DNA of 64,000 bases from Deltaproteobacteria bacterium IMCC39146 (GCA_030005635.1 JARUHP010000013.1:39296-103295); one strand, 5' to 3'; shown: positions 1 to 10,359, counted from the first letter of the stretch. Made by a program: numbers and translations. Notes: generated by a model not told the origin, from the sequence alone.

Positions 1-1
1 G

Positions 2-283
2 AACTTTGTAGCTGGCAGTAACGCCGTGCTCGATGCCTTGGGCCGCAGGAAACAATTGGCTGTTGTTATTCTAGCCAAGGACATCTCGCAACAAATTGGT
101 GAGAAGGTCAGGCGCAAAGCTGAGCACCAAGATATAGTAACGACGAAATTATTCGACAAAGTAGAGCTTGGCCGCATACTCGGGCGTGCGGAAAGAAGTG
201 TCGTGGGTTTGCCCGATGGAAAGTTAGCGGAAGCATTTCTTAATGATCTGTACCGTTATCAGGATATCTCAGGGGAAAGTTGA
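2..283 (+). CDS. L7Ae/YlxQ-like RNA-binding protein, 5' truncated by window edge
   Basis: The reading frame is already open at base 2, ahead of the first GTG at 26, so this is the C-terminal part of a longer gene. It covers about 93 residues ending in a TGA at 281-283. The stretch [14 protein letters not shown] followed by a basic helix and GLPDG resembles the L7Ae/L30e fold of YlxQ proteins, which in this order are often fused to an N-terminal YlxR (DUF448) domain and sit between nusA and infB. Its stop overlaps the infB start (TGATG), which implies translational coupling. A role in ribosome or rRNA binding is inferred from family and context. The domain call rests on a short match. Confidence 0.7.
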   Translation, partial: NFVAGSNAVLDALGRRKQLAVVILAKDISQQIGEKVRRKAEHQDIVTTKLFDKVELGRILGRAERSVVGLPDGKLAEAFLNDLYRYQDISGES

Positions 284-2988
284 TGGCTAAAATTCGTGTT
301 TATGAATTGGCGACTAAATTGGGTCTGGACAACAAAGAGATTGTTGACAAGCTCAATCAGGCCGGTATTGAGGTCAAGAACCATATGAGTGCACTGGAAG
401 AAGAGGTGGCACTCAAGTTCGAGTCGTCTCAATCGAACCAGGCTGACGCAGCACCGCTAGACGAGACTGTTGAGGTCAAAGTCAAGGAAGAGCGTATCGG
501 TTCGGGGCTGATCCGTCGCCGTCGCAAGACTGTCGTCAAAGAAGAGCCGGTCGCTGAAGAGCCTGTCGCCGCAGCTGAAGAGTCTGCTCCTGTTGTCGCG
601 TCTGAGCCTGAGGCTGAAGAATCAGCTCCCTCTACTGAGGAAGCGATCGAGCAAAAGACTGATGCTCCTGTTGAAATGGCCGAAGATGTCGAAGAGCCTG
701 CAGCAGTTGTTGAGGCCGCTGAGGTTGCTGAAGAGACTCCCCCTGCAACGGAAGCTGTCGCAACTGAAGCTAAAGCTGAAGTGAAACCTGAGAAGGAAGC
801 TGCCGCAAAGAAGAAGCCCAAGAAAGATACGAGCTCCACGGCCAAGATCTTAGGCCGCGTTGAGCTGCCGAAGCCCGCAGAAAGACCTCGCCGTCAACCT
901 GCTGGTGGCGATAAATCGAAGAGACCTGCTCCGGGTTCTCGCCCGGATCGGCCGGCTCGCCCTGCTCGCCCGGCGGCGCCAAGAGCTGCTGGCGCTCCAG
1001 GAGCTCCGATGGTGCCAGAGGTCCCTTCAGAAAAAGAGGGCCGTTCGAAAAAGAAGAAGAAGGGTGGGGGCCGTGAGGCTGCTGGCGCCCGTCCAGAAGC
1101 CGGTGGTCCACGTCGCAAGAGTAAAAGAGAGGTTTACGAGCCCGATCGCAACGAGCGATATCGTAAGGGCCGTAAGGCGAACCGACCTGCCAAAAAGACC
1201 GAAATCACGCAGTCGAAAGCGATCAAGCGTAAAATCAGGATTACCGATGTTATTACCATCGGTGAACTGGCCAAGCGTATGGGCGTCAAAGCCAACGACC
1301 TGATCAAGGAGTTGATGCGTCAGGGTCAGATGGTGACCATTAACCATCCTCTCGATTTCGAGTCCGCTGCTATTCTGGCGGCTGAGTTCGGTTACGAAGT
1401 TGAAAACGTCGCTTTCGATGAAGATACCATCCTCTCGATTTCTAACCTCGATGAAAAGGTCGATGATGATGAGAACCAGGAGCCTCGTCCTCCGGTTATC
1501 ACCATTATGGGTCACGTAGACCACGGAAAAACAAGCCTGCTCGATGCCATTCGCGAAGCGAAGGTTACCGAAGGTGAGGCCGGCGGTATTACCCAGCATA
1601 TCGGCGCCTATGATGTCGATCTTGATGGTCGCCAGATGACCTTCCTTGATACCCCTGGCCACGAAGCCTTTACTGCGATGCGTGCCCGTGGTGCCGAGGT
1701 CACTGATATTGTGGTTCTGGTTGTTGCTGCTGATGATGGTGCCATGCCGCAGACCAGGGAGGCGATCAACCACTCCAAGGCTGCCGGAGTGCCGATCATT
1801 GTTGCTGTTAATAAAATTGACAAAGCGGGTGCCAATCCAGACAAGGTTATGCAGGAACTTTCCGAACTCGAACTTCTTCCCGAAGATTGGGGTGGAGAGA
1901 CGATCTACGTTAATGTCTCTGCCAAGGAACACACCAACATCGACAAACTGTTGGAGATGATTCTGCTGCAGGCCGAAGTTCTTGAATTGAAGGCCAATCC
2001 AAACAAACGTGCCCAGGGCGCTGTCGTTGAGGCCCGCCTTGATAAAGGCCGCGGACCCGTAACTACGGTTCTGGTTCAAAAGGGAACTTTGAAGGTTGGC
2101 GACCCAATCGTTGCCGGTCTGCATTATGGTCGCGTAAGGTCAATGACCAACGATCGTGGCCAGGCTGTTGATTCTGCTGGCCCATCGTTCCCTGTTGAAG
2201 TGACAGGTCTGACAGGTGTGCCGGAAGCTGGTGAATCCTTCCACGCCGTAGAGGACGAAAAGACGGCGAAAGACGTTGCTCAGCATCGTCAGCACAAAAT
2301 CCGTGAGGCTGAGCTTGCCAGAAGCAGCAAGGTTTCACTGGAAGAGCTCTATGCCCGGATTCAGGAAGGTGATGTCAAAGAGCTCAAGGTTATTGTCAAA
2401 GCCGATGTCCAGGGCTCTGCCGAGGCCGTCTCCAGCACCTTGACAAAACTTTCAACCGATGCTTGCCGCTTGATTGTTATTCACTCTGGTGTCGGCGGTA
2501 TCACGGAAACAGACATCAGTCTGGCTTCAGCTTCAGATGCGATCGTCCTTGGCTTTAATGTTCGCCCGGCTCCGAAAGCAAGTGGCCTGGCTGACCTTGA
2601 GGGTGTTGATATCCGTCTCTACAACATCATTTATGACGCGGTTAACGACATTAAAGACGCTATGGAAGGTCTGCTCGAACCGACCCTTAAGGAAATTGAT
2701 CTCGGTCGTGCTGAGGTCCGCGAGGCTTTCAATGTTACCAAGGTTGGTACCGTTGCCGGTTGTTATGTCGTCTCCGGCAAGATCTTACGAAATGCTCACG
2801 CCCGACTGTTGCGTGACGATATCGTTATCTGGACTGGCAAGCTGTCTTCTCTGCGACGCTTTAAAGATGATGTCAAGGAAGTCAATAACAACTACGAATG
2901 TGGTATTGGCCTCGAGAATTACAATGACGTCAAGCCGGGTGATATCATCGAAGCTTACGAGATCAAATCGTTCAAAACAGCCCTCTAA
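283..2988 (+). CDS. infB: Translation initiation factor IF-2
   Basis: This 901-residue GTPase positions initiator tRNA on the 30S subunit and promotes subunit joining. An IF2_N domain ([19 protein letters not shown]) lies at residues 4-50. A long, low-complexity Ala/Glu/Pro then Arg/Lys-rich linker covers about residues 60-320. A second IF2_N-like segment ([12 protein letters not shown]) follows at about 325. The G domain starts near residue 409 with GHVDHGKTS (G1), then DTPGHEAF (G3) and NKID (G4), and is followed by the usual C-terminal domains. ATG at 283 is preferred over TTG at 280 because AGGGGAAAG lies just upstream. It overlaps the preceding stop. The linker accounts for the length beyond 850 residues. 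Confidence 0.98.
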   Translation: MAKIRVYELATKLGLDNKEIVDKLNQAGIEVKNHMSALEEEVALKFESSQSNQADAAPLDETVEVKVKEERIGSGLIRRRRKTVVKEEPVAEEPVAAAEESAPVVASEPEAEESAPSTEEAIEQKTDAPVEMAEDVEEPAAVVEAAEVAEETPPATEAVATEAKAEVKPEKEAAAKKKPKKDTSSTAKILGRVELPKPAERPRRQPAGGDKSKRPAPGSRPDRPARPARPAAPRAAGAPGAPMVPEVPSEKEGRSKKKKKGGGREAAGARPEAGGPRRKSKREVYEPDRNERYRKGRKANRPAKKTEITQSKAIKRKIRITDVITIGELAKRMGVKANDLIKELMRQGQMVTINHPLDFESAAILAAEFGYEVENVAFDEDTILSISNLDEKVDDDENQEPRPPVITIMGHVDHGKTSLLDAIREAKVTEGEAGGITQHIGAYDVDLDGRQMTFLDTPGHEAFTAMRARGAEVTDIVVLVVAADDGAMPQTREAINHSKAAGVPIIVAVNKIDKAGANPDKVMQELSELELLPEDWGGETIYVNVSAKEHTNIDKLLEMILLQAEVLELKANPNKRAQGAVVEARLDKGRGPVTTVLVQKGTLKVGDPIVAGLHYGRVRSMTNDRGQAVDSAGPSFPVEVTGLTGVPEAGESFHAVEDEKTAKDVAQHRQHKIREAELARSSKVSLEELYARIQEGDVKELKVIVKADVQGSAEAVSSTLTKLSTDACRLIVIHSGVGGITETDISLASASDAIVLGFNVRPAPKASGLADLEGVDIRLYNIIYDAVNDIKDAMEGLLEPTLKEIDLGRAEVREAFNVTKVGTVAGCYVVSGKILRNAHARLLRDDIVIWTGKLSSLRRFKDDVKEVNNNYECGIGLENYNDVKPGDIIEAYEIKSFKTAL

Positions 2989-3026
2989 GAGGTCGTTGGC
3001 CTTCTGTCTGGGCCATGTGAGTTCAT

Positions 3027-3314
3027 ATGGTGATCGGTGTTCTGCAGTTGGATCTGCGTCTGCATGGGCCGCAGAGTCTTAAACAGAAGCGTAGTGTGAT
3101 CCAGAAAGTGCTGGCTCGTTGCCGTAATCGCTTTCCGGCAAGTTGCGCAGAAGTAGGGCATCAGGACTTGTGGCAAAGGACTTTGTTAGGTTTTGCGGTC
3201 ATTAGTTCCTCGGAGCAGGTTGTCGCACCGATCTTAACGCGTATAGAAGATGAAGTTCTGGCATCGGGTGAGCTGGACTTGGTCAACGCTGACACAGAAA
3301 TCATCCACTATTGA
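3027..3314 (+). CDS. DUF503 (YlxP-like) protein
   Basis: This 95-residue protein begins VIGVLQLDLRLHGPQSLKQKR, which matches the DUF503/YlxP family, a small ferredoxin-like fold usually encoded between infB and rbfA. The internal VAEVGHQDLWQR-type stretch (here CAEVGHQDLWQR) and the ending NADTEIIHY are typical. It lies 38 bp after infB and 18 bp before rbfA, in the translation operon. Some family members have been linked to ribosome assembly, but the biochemical role is not established. The ribosome-binding site is weak, so translation may depend on upstream coupling. Confidence 0.9.
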   Translation: MVIGVLQLDLRLHGPQSLKQKRSVIQKVLARCRNRFPASCAEVGHQDLWQRTLLGFAVISSSEQVVAPILTRIEDEVLASGELDLVNADTEIIHY

Positions 3315-3332
3315 TAAACGTAAGGTAAAAAC

Positions 3333-3692
3333 GTGTCATCACAACGTGCACAACGGGTGGCAGAAACCATCCATAAAGAAATATCAAGCATGCTGATCAA
3401 GGGTCTCAAGGACCCTCGCATCGGTTTCGTAACGATTACGTCGGTAGATGTAACCTCTGATCTACGTCAGGCCCGAGTTTACTACACCCTGATGGGTAGC
3501 CAGGATGGTCGCGCTGAAACCCATGCTGGTCTCGATAGTTGTTCTTCATATATCCGCCAGCAACTTGGCCGCGTGTTGCGCCTGCGTTTCGTCCCTGAAA
3601 TCCACTTCGAATATGATGCCTCTTTTGATTACGGCCAGAAAATCGAAAAACTTTTAAGTGAAATCAAGACAGACGAACCACAAGATGATTGA
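3333..3692 (+). CDS. rbfA: 30S ribosome-binding factor A
   Basis: This 119-residue KH-fold protein matures the 5' end of 16S rRNA and aids 30S assembly in the cold. The start RAQRVAETIHKEISSML and the segment KDPRIGFVTITSVDVTSDL are diagnostic, and the length is normal for the family. Start is GTG at 3333, with AAGG upstream. Its last codons overlap the proposed ATG of the next gene by 8 bp. Position between infB/DUF503 and the DHH phosphoesterase/truB is the standard order. Confidence 0.97.
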   Translation: MSSQRAQRVAETIHKEISSMLIKGLKDPRIGFVTITSVDVTSDLRQARVYYTLMGSQDGRAETHAGLDSCSSYIRQQLGRVLRLRFVPEIHFEYDASFDYGQKIEKLLSEIKTDEPQDD

Positions 3693-4644
3693 ACAGCTTC
3701 TGCAACTCATTGAACGTAACCAGACTTTTTTTGTCGCCGCCCATGAAGGCCCGGATGGCGATGCGATCGGTTCAACTCTGGCTCTTACCAATGCTTTACG
3801 AGAAATGGGCAAGGATGTTGTTGCCTATAATCGTGATCGTGCACCCCTTGAATATGAGTTCCTGCCAGGTTACGAAACCGTCGTAAATCAGATTGACGAC
3901 TCACAGATATTCGATGTCGGCTTTGTTCTTGATTCCGGTGATCTGGAGCGAGCCGGAGGCTGGATTCGCGAACGTTGTCAAAAACTGGTTAATATCGATC
4001 ATCATCCCTATTCGGAAAACTTTGGCGATATCTATTACGTCGATACGCAAGCCTGCGCGACCGGTGTGTTAATCTATCGTCTTCTGCAAGCCGCCGGGCA
4101 TCCGATTTCGAAAGATGTCGCGACCTGTATTTATACGACGATTCTCTCCGATTCAGGCTCGTTCCGTTACTCCAATGCCAATCCTGAAGCTTTTCAGGTG
4201 GCTGGCGAAATGGTCGGTCTCGGTGTAGATCCATGGTCGATTGCCTCCGGTCTTTACGAAAGCCAGGAATTTGTGCGTTTGCGCTTGCTTGCTCTCGCTC
4301 TGCCGACGCTGCGTGTCTCTGATTGCGGCCTCTACGCGTCGATTGCCGTCGCTCTAGAGATGTATGATCAGGCTGACGCAAACGCAGAAGCAACCGATCG
4401 CTTTATCAACTATCCTCGCTCAATCAGAGGCGTTGAAGTCGCCATCTTCTTCCGGCAAACCAATGCTCATAGCTTCAAGGTCGGTTTCCGCTCGAAGGGG
4501 AACGTCGACGTTGGTGCCTTGGCGAGAGCCATGAACGGCGGCGGTCACCATAATGCTGCCGGTGCAAACGTCGACGGTACTCTCGAGAGTGTCCAGGGTT
4601 GGGTTTTTGATCGTGTCTCCGAGTTGCTAGCCGATTTGCCATGA
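3685..4644 (+). CDS. nrnA: DHH/DHHA1 phosphoesterase, NrnA-like oligoribonuclease/pAp phosphatase
   Basis: About 319 residues. The N-terminal DHH motifs are visible: HEGPDGDAIGS (motif I), FVLDSGD (motif II) and VNIDHHPYSENFG (motif III, the DHH box). A later TTILSDSGSFRYSN segment and the C-terminal DHHA1 motif GGGHHNAAGA complete the family pattern. NrnA-type enzymes degrade nano-RNAs and dephosphorylate 3'-phosphoadenosine 5'-phosphate, replacing Orn in organisms that lack it. ATG at 3685 is chosen over GTG at 3658 because the homologous region starts at MIEQLL and the longer form would run deep into rbfA. Its stop overlaps truB by 4 bp (ATGA). Substrate preference is inferred. Confidence 0.88.
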   Translation: MIEQLLQLIERNQTFFVAAHEGPDGDAIGSTLALTNALREMGKDVVAYNRDRAPLEYEFLPGYETVVNQIDDSQIFDVGFVLDSGDLERAGGWIRERCQKLVNIDHHPYSENFGDIYYVDTQACATGVLIYRLLQAAGHPISKDVATCIYTTILSDSGSFRYSNANPEAFQVAGEMVGLGVDPWSIASGLYESQEFVRLRLLALALPTLRVSDCGLYASIAVALEMYDQADANAEATDRFINYPRSIRGVEVAIFFRQTNAHSFKVGFRSKGNVDVGALARAMNGGGHHNAAGANVDGTLESVQGWVFDRVSELLADLP

Positions 4645-5561
4645 ATGGTATCCTCATCATTGATAAACCACAGGACGTAACCTCCTTTGATATGGTTCGA
4701 CAGACCCGACGCTGGTGCAAGACACGCCGTGTAGGTCACGCTGGCACCCTCGATCCTTTAGCTACCGGCGTCCTGCCGATTGCCATTGGTCTGGGCACAC
4801 GCCTGGTCGAATATATGATGGCCGGCGAAAAGACCTATCAGGCAACCATGAAGCTGGGTGCCTCAACTGATACCCAGGACTCAGAAGGTCAGGTCCTCGA
4901 AGAGAAAGACTGGCAGCATGTTGATCGCGACTCTTTCGATGCCGCACTTGCTGGCTTCCAGGGCACCATACAACAGTTGCCACCGATGTTCTCCGCACTC
5001 AAAAAAGACGGTCAACCTCTTTACAAGTTGGCGAGACAGGGTATTGAGGTTGAGCGTGAACTACGCTCAATAACGGTTGAAAGCCTCGTTGTTGATAAAT
5101 TTGCCCCTCCTTATATCACCTTTACTGTATGTTGTAGCAAAGGGACTTACGTAAGGACACTCTGCCATGACCTGGGGCAGAAATTGAATTGCGGCGCTCA
5201 TATGACAGCCTTACGTCGTCTTGCGTGTGGTCAGTTTGATGTGACTGTCAGTCACACTCCGGTTGAAATTCAGGCGTTGGTTGAGCAGGGCAAGCCCTTA
5301 CCTCTGCTATCGCTCGCTGAAGCTCTCTCTGACTGGCCTACACTTTCCATCACCGGGGCCTCCCTCGGCAAATTGCAGGATGGTGTTGCGCCGAGTATGG
5401 CCGATTTCGATGTGAGCAAGCTTAAAGCCGGAGACAGGGTTCGCTTTCTGTCTGATGGCATATTGGTTGCCATTGCCAACTTTACTCCCGGTGGTCATGG
5501 TAAAAGGCCAGGAGATTTTGAGCTTACCAAGGTTTTCCCTTTGCCTGTTGTTGGCGGATAA
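4641..5561 (+). CDS. truB: tRNA pseudouridine(55) synthase
   Basis: This 306-residue enzyme makes pseudouridine 55 in the T-arm of tRNA. The start NGILIIDKPQDVTSFDMV and the catalytic region VGHAGTLDPLATGVLP (Asp in GTLDPLA is the catalytic aspartate of the family) are clear. A second conserved block, KGTYVRTLCHDLG, follows at about residue 170, and the last 80 residues fit the PUA-like C-terminal domain. The ATG overlaps the nrnA stop in an ATGA, so the two are coupled. A gap of 103 bp with its own promoter separates it from rpsO. Confidence 0.97.
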   Translation: MNGILIIDKPQDVTSFDMVRQTRRWCKTRRVGHAGTLDPLATGVLPIAIGLGTRLVEYMMAGEKTYQATMKLGASTDTQDSEGQVLEEKDWQHVDRDSFDAALAGFQGTIQQLPPMFSALKKDGQPLYKLARQGIEVERELRSITVESLVVDKFAPPYITFTVCCSKGTYVRTLCHDLGQKLNCGAHMTALRRLACGQFDVTVSHTPVEIQALVEQGKPLPLLSLAEALSDWPTLSITGASLGKLQDGVAPSMADFDVSKLKAGDRVRFLSDGILVAIANFTPGGHGKRPGDFELTKVFPLPVVGG

Positions 5562-5565
5562 ATGC

Positions 5566-5595
5566 TTTACACGGTATGACTTTTGTGGTAGATAA
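5566..5595 (+). promoter_or_regulatory. Candidate sigma70-type promoter for rpsO-pnp
   Basis: TTTACA at 5566-5571 and TAGATA at 5589-5594 (followed by AT) are separated by exactly 17 bp. They lie 70 bp upstream of the rpsO GTG, in the only sizeable gap of the translation block. This would allow rpsO-pnp expression independent of infB-truB. Confidence 0.55.
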
Positions 5596-5664
5596 TGCTT
5601 CTTTAAGGTAGCTAACTGCCGATAATGACAATAACTCATAGACAAAGATCAAGGAGGTGGCTCC

Positions 5665-5931
5665 GTGCTGGCCACAGAACGTAAACAAGAAATCATTGAG
5701 AAATTCAAGACCCATGAGGGTGATACCGGTTCTCCAGAAGTTCAGATTGCACTGCTTTCGGAGCGTATCACCTATTTAACGGATCATTTCCGTACCCACA
5801 AAAAGGATCACCACTCCCGTCGTGGTCTGCTCAAAATCGTCGGCCAACGTCGTCGTCTGCTCGATTATCTCAAAAGCAAGAGCGTTGAGCGTTACACCAC
5901 GGTGATTAAAGAGTTGGGTATTCGTCGCTAA
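5665..5931 (+). CDS. rpsO: 30S ribosomal protein S15
   Basis: This 88-residue primary rRNA-binding protein of the 30S platform has the normal family length. Hallmarks are [35 protein letters not shown] and [12 protein letters not shown]. Start is GTG at 5665 with a very strong Shine-Dalgarno, AAGGAGGTG, at 5651-5659. It is followed by a hairpin and by pnp, the conserved rpsO-pnp arrangement. Autoregulation of S15 through its own leader is known in other bacteria, but I cannot show the structure here. Confidence 0.98.
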   Translation: MLATERKQEIIEKFKTHEGDTGSPEVQIALLSERITYLTDHFRTHKKDHHSRRGLLKIVGQRRRLLDYLKSKSVERYTTVIKELGIRR

Positions 5932-5936
5932 AATCT

Positions 5937-5977
5937 GGCAGCAAGCTTCTACTTTGGTAGAGTCTGCTGCCTTTAGT
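5937..5977 (+). terminator. Hairpin after rpsO, possible attenuating terminator
   Basis: GGCAGCA (5937-5943) pairs with TGCTGCC (5965-5971), and the interior TTCTAC/GTAGAG extends the stem. A short, interrupted T tract (TTTAGTTTG) follows. The weak T run suggests partial termination or an RNA-processing site rather than a full stop between rpsO and pnp. Confidence 0.5.
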
Positions 5978-5988
5978 TTGTAAGTGTC

Positions 5989-6053
5989 ATGGCCGGGAGG
6001 TTGTCCGGAGAGAGGTTCTGAGCAAGTGTGCTTCAGAAGCTGTCTCAGGCCAT
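5989..6053 (+). promoter_or_regulatory. Structured pnp leader
   Basis: ATGGCC (5989-5994) can pair with GGCCAT (6048-6053). Inside lies a hairpin in which TCTGAGCA (6017-6024) pairs with TGC-TTCAGA (6029-6037) around the loop AGTG. A long leader stem-loop just upstream of pnp matches the E. coli arrangement in which RNase III cuts and PNPase then represses its own synthesis. Conservation of that mechanism here is inference. Confidence 0.5.
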
Positions 6054-6120
6054 CCTCCTCTGCCATTTTAGGAAGCAGTAATTATTGGTGACCGGAAGGC
6101 CGGTCAGAAAGAGGTGAAAA

Positions 6121-8220
6121 ATGGCTCATCAAAAAGTCGAAATCGAGTTCAACGGACAAACGTTAACTATGGAAACTGGCAAGATGGCCCGTCAGGCTGA
6201 CGGCGCTGTCGTCATTACTTATGGCGAGACCAAGGTGCTTTGTACTGTTGTCTCGGCAAGAAAAATGCGGGAAGGACAGGGTTTCTTTCCCCTGACCGTT
6301 AACTATCAGGAAAAATTCTACGCCGGCGGCAAAATCCCAGGTTCTTTCTTCCGTCGTGAGCGTGGCACTACCGAGCGCGAGACATTGATCTGTCGCTTGA
6401 TTGATCGTCCGATGCGTCCGCTCTTCCCTAAGGGATACATGTTCGAAACCCAGATCATGCCAACCGTTATTTCGGCGGACATGGTCAACGATCCGGATAC
6501 AATCGCCATGGTTGCTGCTTCAGCGGCCGTTGCTATTTCGGATATTCCTTTTGAAGGGCCAATCGCTGCCGTTCGTGTTGGCCGGGTCGATGGCAAGCTG
6601 ATTGCAAACCCGACTCTTGAGCAGATGGAATTGAGTGATGTCGAAATCGTTGTCTCTGGTTCGAAAGAAGCAGTAATGATGGTTGAGGGTGAGTCGAACT
6701 TCTTTTCCGAAGCGGAGATGCTTGATGCGATCTTCTTCGGTCACGAGTCTCTACAGCCTCTGATCGATGCACAGGCTGAACTGGCCAAACTGGTTGGCCT
6801 CGAGAAACGCGAATTCATCGTTGCCGAGACTGATGCTGTTCTGGAAGCCAAAGTCACTGAGCTGGCGGAAGCCAACGTCAAGGTCGCTGCCAAGATTCAG
6901 ACCAAGCAGGAGCGTTCTGCTGCTCTGGGCGACAATCGTACTGCAGTCAAGGAAGCCCTTGCTGAAGAGTTCGAAGGTCGTGAAGAAGAGATCAAAGCTA
7001 TCCTTGGCTCAATCGAGAAGCGCGTTATCCGTCAGATGGTTGCTAAAGACCGTATCCGTATCGACGGTCGCGACATGAGCACAGTTCGCCCGATCACCTG
7101 CGAAATAGGTGTTTTGCCTCGCTCCCACGGTAGTGCATTGTTTACCCGTGGTGAGACCCAGGCCCTGGTTGCTGCAACACTCGGCACCAAGGTTGACGAG
7201 CAGCGCATGGACAATGTTCAGGGCATGGAGTTCAAGAAGTTTATGTTGCATTACAACTTCCCTCCATTCTGTGTTGGTGAAACCAGCATGCGCCTCTTCC
7301 CGGGTCGCCGTGAGATTGGTCACGGTATGCTTGCCGAGCGCAGCGCAGCGCAAATCCTGCCTAAACATGAAGACTTCCCCTATACGATTCGTATCGTCTC
7401 CGACGTTCTTGAATCGAACGGCTCCTCTTCAATGGCTTCGGTCTGTGGCGCTTCTCTCGCGTTGATGGATGCTGGTGTACCGGTTAAGGAAGCGATTTCC
7501 GGTATTGCAATGGGTCTGATCAAAGAAGGCGACGACGTTGCAGTTCTTTCCGACATCCTTGGTGACGAAGATCACCTCGGCGACATGGACTTCAAAGTCA
7601 CCGGTTCCGCTGAAGGCATTACTGCCCTACAGATGGATATCAAAATCTCCGGTGTTACCAAAGAGATCATGACCCAGGCACTGGATCAGGCCAAAGAAGG
7701 CCGTATTCACATCCTCGGCGAAATGGCTAAAGCGATCGATGCTCCTCGCGCCGATCTCTCCAAGTACGCACCGCGCATTACCAGTATCCGCGTCAAGACC
7801 GATCAGGTCCGTACCGTTATCGGTGCTGGCGGCAAAAATGTCCGCGGTGTTATCGAAGCCACGGGCTGTGCGATCGATATCCAGGACGACGGCACCATCC
7901 ATATCGCTTCTTCGGACGGCGAAGCCGCCAAGCTGGCTATCAAGATGATCCGTGACCTGATCCAGGAAGCCGAAGTAGGCAAGCTCTACGACGGTACCGT
8001 TCGTAAGATCATGGAATTCGGCGCCTTTGTCGAAATCTTCCCGGGAACTGATGGCCTCGTACACATCTCTGAGCTCGATAAAGAGCGTGTTCGCGCTGTT
8101 ACCGACGTATTGAGCGAAGGTGACAAGGTTCTGGTTAAGTGTATTGGTATTGACAAGCAGGGCAAGATCAAGCTGTCCCGCAAAGAGGCCCTCGGTCAGA
8201 AAATGCCTGAAGGCGAGTAA
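6121..8220 (+). CDS. pnp: Polyribonucleotide nucleotidyltransferase (PNPase)
   Basis: This 699-residue phosphorolytic 3'-5' exoribonuclease is a core RNA-decay enzyme. Two RNase PH domains are separated by a helical segment. The first holds [21 protein letters not shown] residues (here [12 protein letters not shown]). The second holds [23 protein letters not shown] and [12 protein letters not shown] domain ([17 protein letters not shown]) lies at about residues 560-620. The C-terminal S1 domain ([17 protein letters not shown] ... [13 protein letters not shown]) ends the protein. Length and order are normal. A GAGGTG Shine-Dalgarno precedes the ATG. It ends 11 bp before the M16 peptidase gene. 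Confidence 0.98.
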   Translation: MAHQKVEIEFNGQTLTMETGKMARQADGAVVITYGETKVLCTVVSARKMREGQGFFPLTVNYQEKFYAGGKIPGSFFRRERGTTERETLICRLIDRPMRPLFPKGYMFETQIMPTVISADMVNDPDTIAMVAASAAVAISDIPFEGPIAAVRVGRVDGKLIANPTLEQMELSDVEIVVSGSKEAVMMVEGESNFFSEAEMLDAIFFGHESLQPLIDAQAELAKLVGLEKREFIVAETDAVLEAKVTELAEANVKVAAKIQTKQERSAALGDNRTAVKEALAEEFEGREEEIKAILGSIEKRVIRQMVAKDRIRIDGRDMSTVRPITCEIGVLPRSHGSALFTRGETQALVAATLGTKVDEQRMDNVQGMEFKKFMLHYNFPPFCVGETSMRLFPGRREIGHGMLAERSAAQILPKHEDFPYTIRIVSDVLESNGSSSMASVCGASLALMDAGVPVKEAISGIAMGLIKEGDDVAVLSDILGDEDHLGDMDFKVTGSAEGITALQMDIKISGVTKEIMTQALDQAKEGRIHILGEMAKAIDAPRADLSKYAPRITSIRVKTDQVRTVIGAGGKNVRGVIEATGCAIDIQDDGTIHIASSDGEAAKLAIKMIRDLIQEAEVGKLYDGTVRKIMEFGAFVEIFPGTDGLVHISELDKERVRAVTDVLSEGDKVLVKCIGIDKQGKIKLSRKEALGQKMPEGE

Positions 8221-8231
8221 ATGCTAATCGT

Positions 8232-9494
8232 ATGATTCAACGTACCACGCTTAATAATGGCATCCGGGTGCTTTCCGAAAAAGTGCCCGGGTGCCATTCT
8301 GTTTCACTCGGTGTCTGGGTGAACAATGGCTCACGTCACGAAACCGCTGAAATCAACGGCATCTCCCACTTTGTAGAACACATGCTTTTCAAGGGCACGC
8401 ACCGGCGCAGTGCGCAAGCTATCGCCCGAGAAGTCGATTCAGTCGGCGGACTCCTTAACGGCTTTACCAGTCGTGAATACAGCTGTTATTTCGTTAAAAT
8501 CCTCGCTGGCAAACTGCCTATGGCGGTTGATCTGCTCGGTGACCTGATTTGCAATCCCAAATTCGATCTCGATGATGTTGAAAAAGAACGTCGCGTTATT
8601 CTTCAGGAAATCGCTATGATTGACGATAGCCCTGAAGAGTCAATTCACGACCATTTCAGCAGCAGCTTTTGGTCAGGACATTCTCTTGGCCGGCCTGTGA
8701 TAGGCACGCCTGAGGTTGTTGGTAGTATCGACCGCCAGCAGATGCTCGATTTTATGGGGCAAAGATATGTCGGTAAGAATATCTGTGTCGTGGCTGCCGG
8801 AAACCTTGATCACGAAGAACTTATTGCTCTGGTTGGGCAATCTCTCATCAGTGTCCCTGAAAAAGGGGTTGAACCGGAATCTACTGTCCCGGTTGTTAGC
8901 CGCCGGATAGACGTTGTGAATCGTGACCTTGAGCAGACCCACATTTGTCTGGGGGTTGAAGGTCTGCCACAAAATCATGAGGACCGCTACGGAACCTATC
9001 TGCTTAACACCATTCTTGGCGGCAATATGAGCTCACGGCTCTTTCAAAAGGTTCGTGAAGAGCTTGGACTTGCTTATTCGGTCTACAGTTATCATCACAA
9101 TCATTCTGATAGCGGCGCTTTTATGGTCTATGCCGGGACCTCGGCAGAGGACGCTCCACAGGTGACCCGTACAATCCTTGATGAGCTGACGCATCTGCGC
9201 CATGAGGCGGTCGGTTATGATGAATTGCAAAGTGCCAAAGATTATCTTAAGGGCGGCATGCTGCTCTCCATGGAGAGTATGGACAATCGCATGACCCGCC
9301 TCGCCAAGAATGAGCTGTTTTTGCGTAATGTCGGCATCAGCATTGAGGACAGTGAAGCGATGATTGATGCTGTCACTGTTGATCTGGTACAGCATTTGGC
9401 CGAAACTCTTTTTGTTAACGACACACTTAACCTGCAGGTTACCGGAAGGGTTAAGCGTTCCGATTTCCCTGATATCGACCTGCAGATAGGGTAG
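8232..9494 (+). CDS. M16 family zinc peptidase (processing-peptidase type)
   Basis: 420 residues. The inverted zinc motif HFVEH lies at residues 46-50 (H46, E49, H50), and the distal glutamate is in ERRVILQEIAMIDDSPEE at about residue 125. This matches single-domain, about 45-kDa M16B peptidases related to the mitochondrial processing peptidase beta subunit. The C-terminal M16 half is present (GGNMSSRLFQKVREELGLAYSVYS). No signal peptide is seen, so it is probably cytoplasmic. Location directly after pnp and ahead of dut is the common order in Geobacter relatives and many Firmicutes. Its substrate is unknown. Confidence 0.93.
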   Translation: MIQRTTLNNGIRVLSEKVPGCHSVSLGVWVNNGSRHETAEINGISHFVEHMLFKGTHRRSAQAIAREVDSVGGLLNGFTSREYSCYFVKILAGKLPMAVDLLGDLICNPKFDLDDVEKERRVILQEIAMIDDSPEESIHDHFSSSFWSGHSLGRPVIGTPEVVGSIDRQQMLDFMGQRYVGKNICVVAAGNLDHEELIALVGQSLISVPEKGVEPESTVPVVSRRIDVVNRDLEQTHICLGVEGLPQNHEDRYGTYLLNTILGGNMSSRLFQKVREELGLAYSVYSYHHNHSDSGAFMVYAGTSAEDAPQVTRTILDELTHLRHEAVGYDELQSAKDYLKGGMLLSMESMDNRMTRLAKNELFLRNVGISIEDSEAMIDAVTVDLVQHLAETLFVNDTLNLQVTGRVKRSDFPDIDLQIG

Positions 9495-9595
9495 TGCAGC
9501 TATAGGGCTGTAAGCTGGGAGCTGGGATTTATAATACAAAAATGGACAGTCCCCCTGCGGGGAAAGTCCCAATGAAGTTCGTTTCTGAGGGCCGA

Positions 9596-10045
9596 ATGAT
9601 TCAAGTCAAAGTAAAAAAACTACATCCAGCCGCAATTATCCCAGGCTACATGACCGAGCATGCCGCAGGTATGGATCTTTGCACCGTGATCGAATCTTCA
9701 TTGTCCCTTGCCCCCGGTGAGCGCACTCTTTTGCCAACAGGGCTGGCTATGGAGATCCCTCCTGGCTTTGAGGGCCAGGTTCGTCCACGATCAGGCTTGG
9801 CCCTGAAAAAGGGCATTGCTCTCGTCAATTCGCCCGGCACCATAGACGCGGATTACCGCGGTGAAATTGGGATCATTATCATCAACCATGGCTCAGAACC
9901 TGTCGAGTTTCAGCCCGGTGATCGTGTCGCTCAGCTGATTATCGCGCCGGTTACTCAGGCTGCCCTCGTTGAAGTCGCTGAGTTGAATGATTCGACTCGC
10001 AGTTCAGGTGGCTTTGGCCACACTGGGGTCAATGGCAAGTCATGA
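9596..10045 (+). CDS. dut: dUTP diphosphatase
   Basis: This trimeric dUTPase hydrolyses dUTP to dUMP and pyrophosphate, keeping uracil out of DNA. All five motifs are present: AGMDLC (1), [10 protein letters not shown] (2), [11 protein letters not shown] (3), GDRVAQLII (4) and [10 protein letters not shown] (5). ATG at 9596 ([11 protein letters not shown]) gives 149 residues, the usual length. An upstream in-frame ATG at 9542 would add 18 residues across a GGACAGTCCCC-like intergenic repeat and is unlikely. It overlaps the next gene by 4 bp. Confidence 0.95.
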   Translation: MIQVKVKKLHPAAIIPGYMTEHAAGMDLCTVIESSLSLAPGERTLLPTGLAMEIPPGFEGQVRPRSGLALKKGIALVNSPGTIDADYRGEIGIIIINHGSEPVEFQPGDRVAQLIIAPVTQAALVEVAELNDSTRSSGGFGHTGVNGKS

Positions 10046-10320
10046 TGCCCTCTGAGCCGTCGCAGGAGTTGATGACGTTCCCCTGCCACTTTGAGTTCAA
10101 GGCGTTTGGCCCCGGTGGCGAGGACAGCTCTTTCTTTAGCCAGGTGGAATCTGCTGTCTCCAAGGTTGTTCAGGTCTCCCGACAAGCCATGAAGACACGT
10201 CCAAGCTCAGCAGGTAAGTACCAATGCGTCAGTGTTCTGGTAACCTTACAGAGTCGTGCACAGATGGAAGAAGTTTACGCTGAACTGCGGAAAATTGATG
10301 GTTTGAAATGTTTGTTGTAG
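10042..10320 (+). CDS. DUF493 (YbeD-like) protein
   Basis: This 92-residue protein matches DUF493: a central [12 protein letters not shown] strand, a V(S/A)[12 protein letters not shown] helix and a ferredoxin-like C-terminal half ([26 protein letters not shown]). The E. coli family member YbeD has an ACT-like fold and is thought to be regulatory, but no function is proven. ATG at 10042 overlaps the dut TGA; a second ATG at 10045 is equally possible. Confidence 0.85.
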   Translation: MMPSEPSQELMTFPCHFEFKAFGPGGEDSSFFSQVESAVSKVVQVSRQAMKTRPSSAGKYQCVSVLVTLQSRAQMEEVYAELRKIDGLKCLL

Positions 10321-10359
10321 TCTGTTTTCGTTATACTGCTACTCAATGAGGAGAGGATT

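Noticed and set aside
1027..2124. Long minus-strand open frame (365 codons) inside infB
   Set aside because: Antisense shadow of a strongly coding gene; no ribosome-binding site and no family resemblance.
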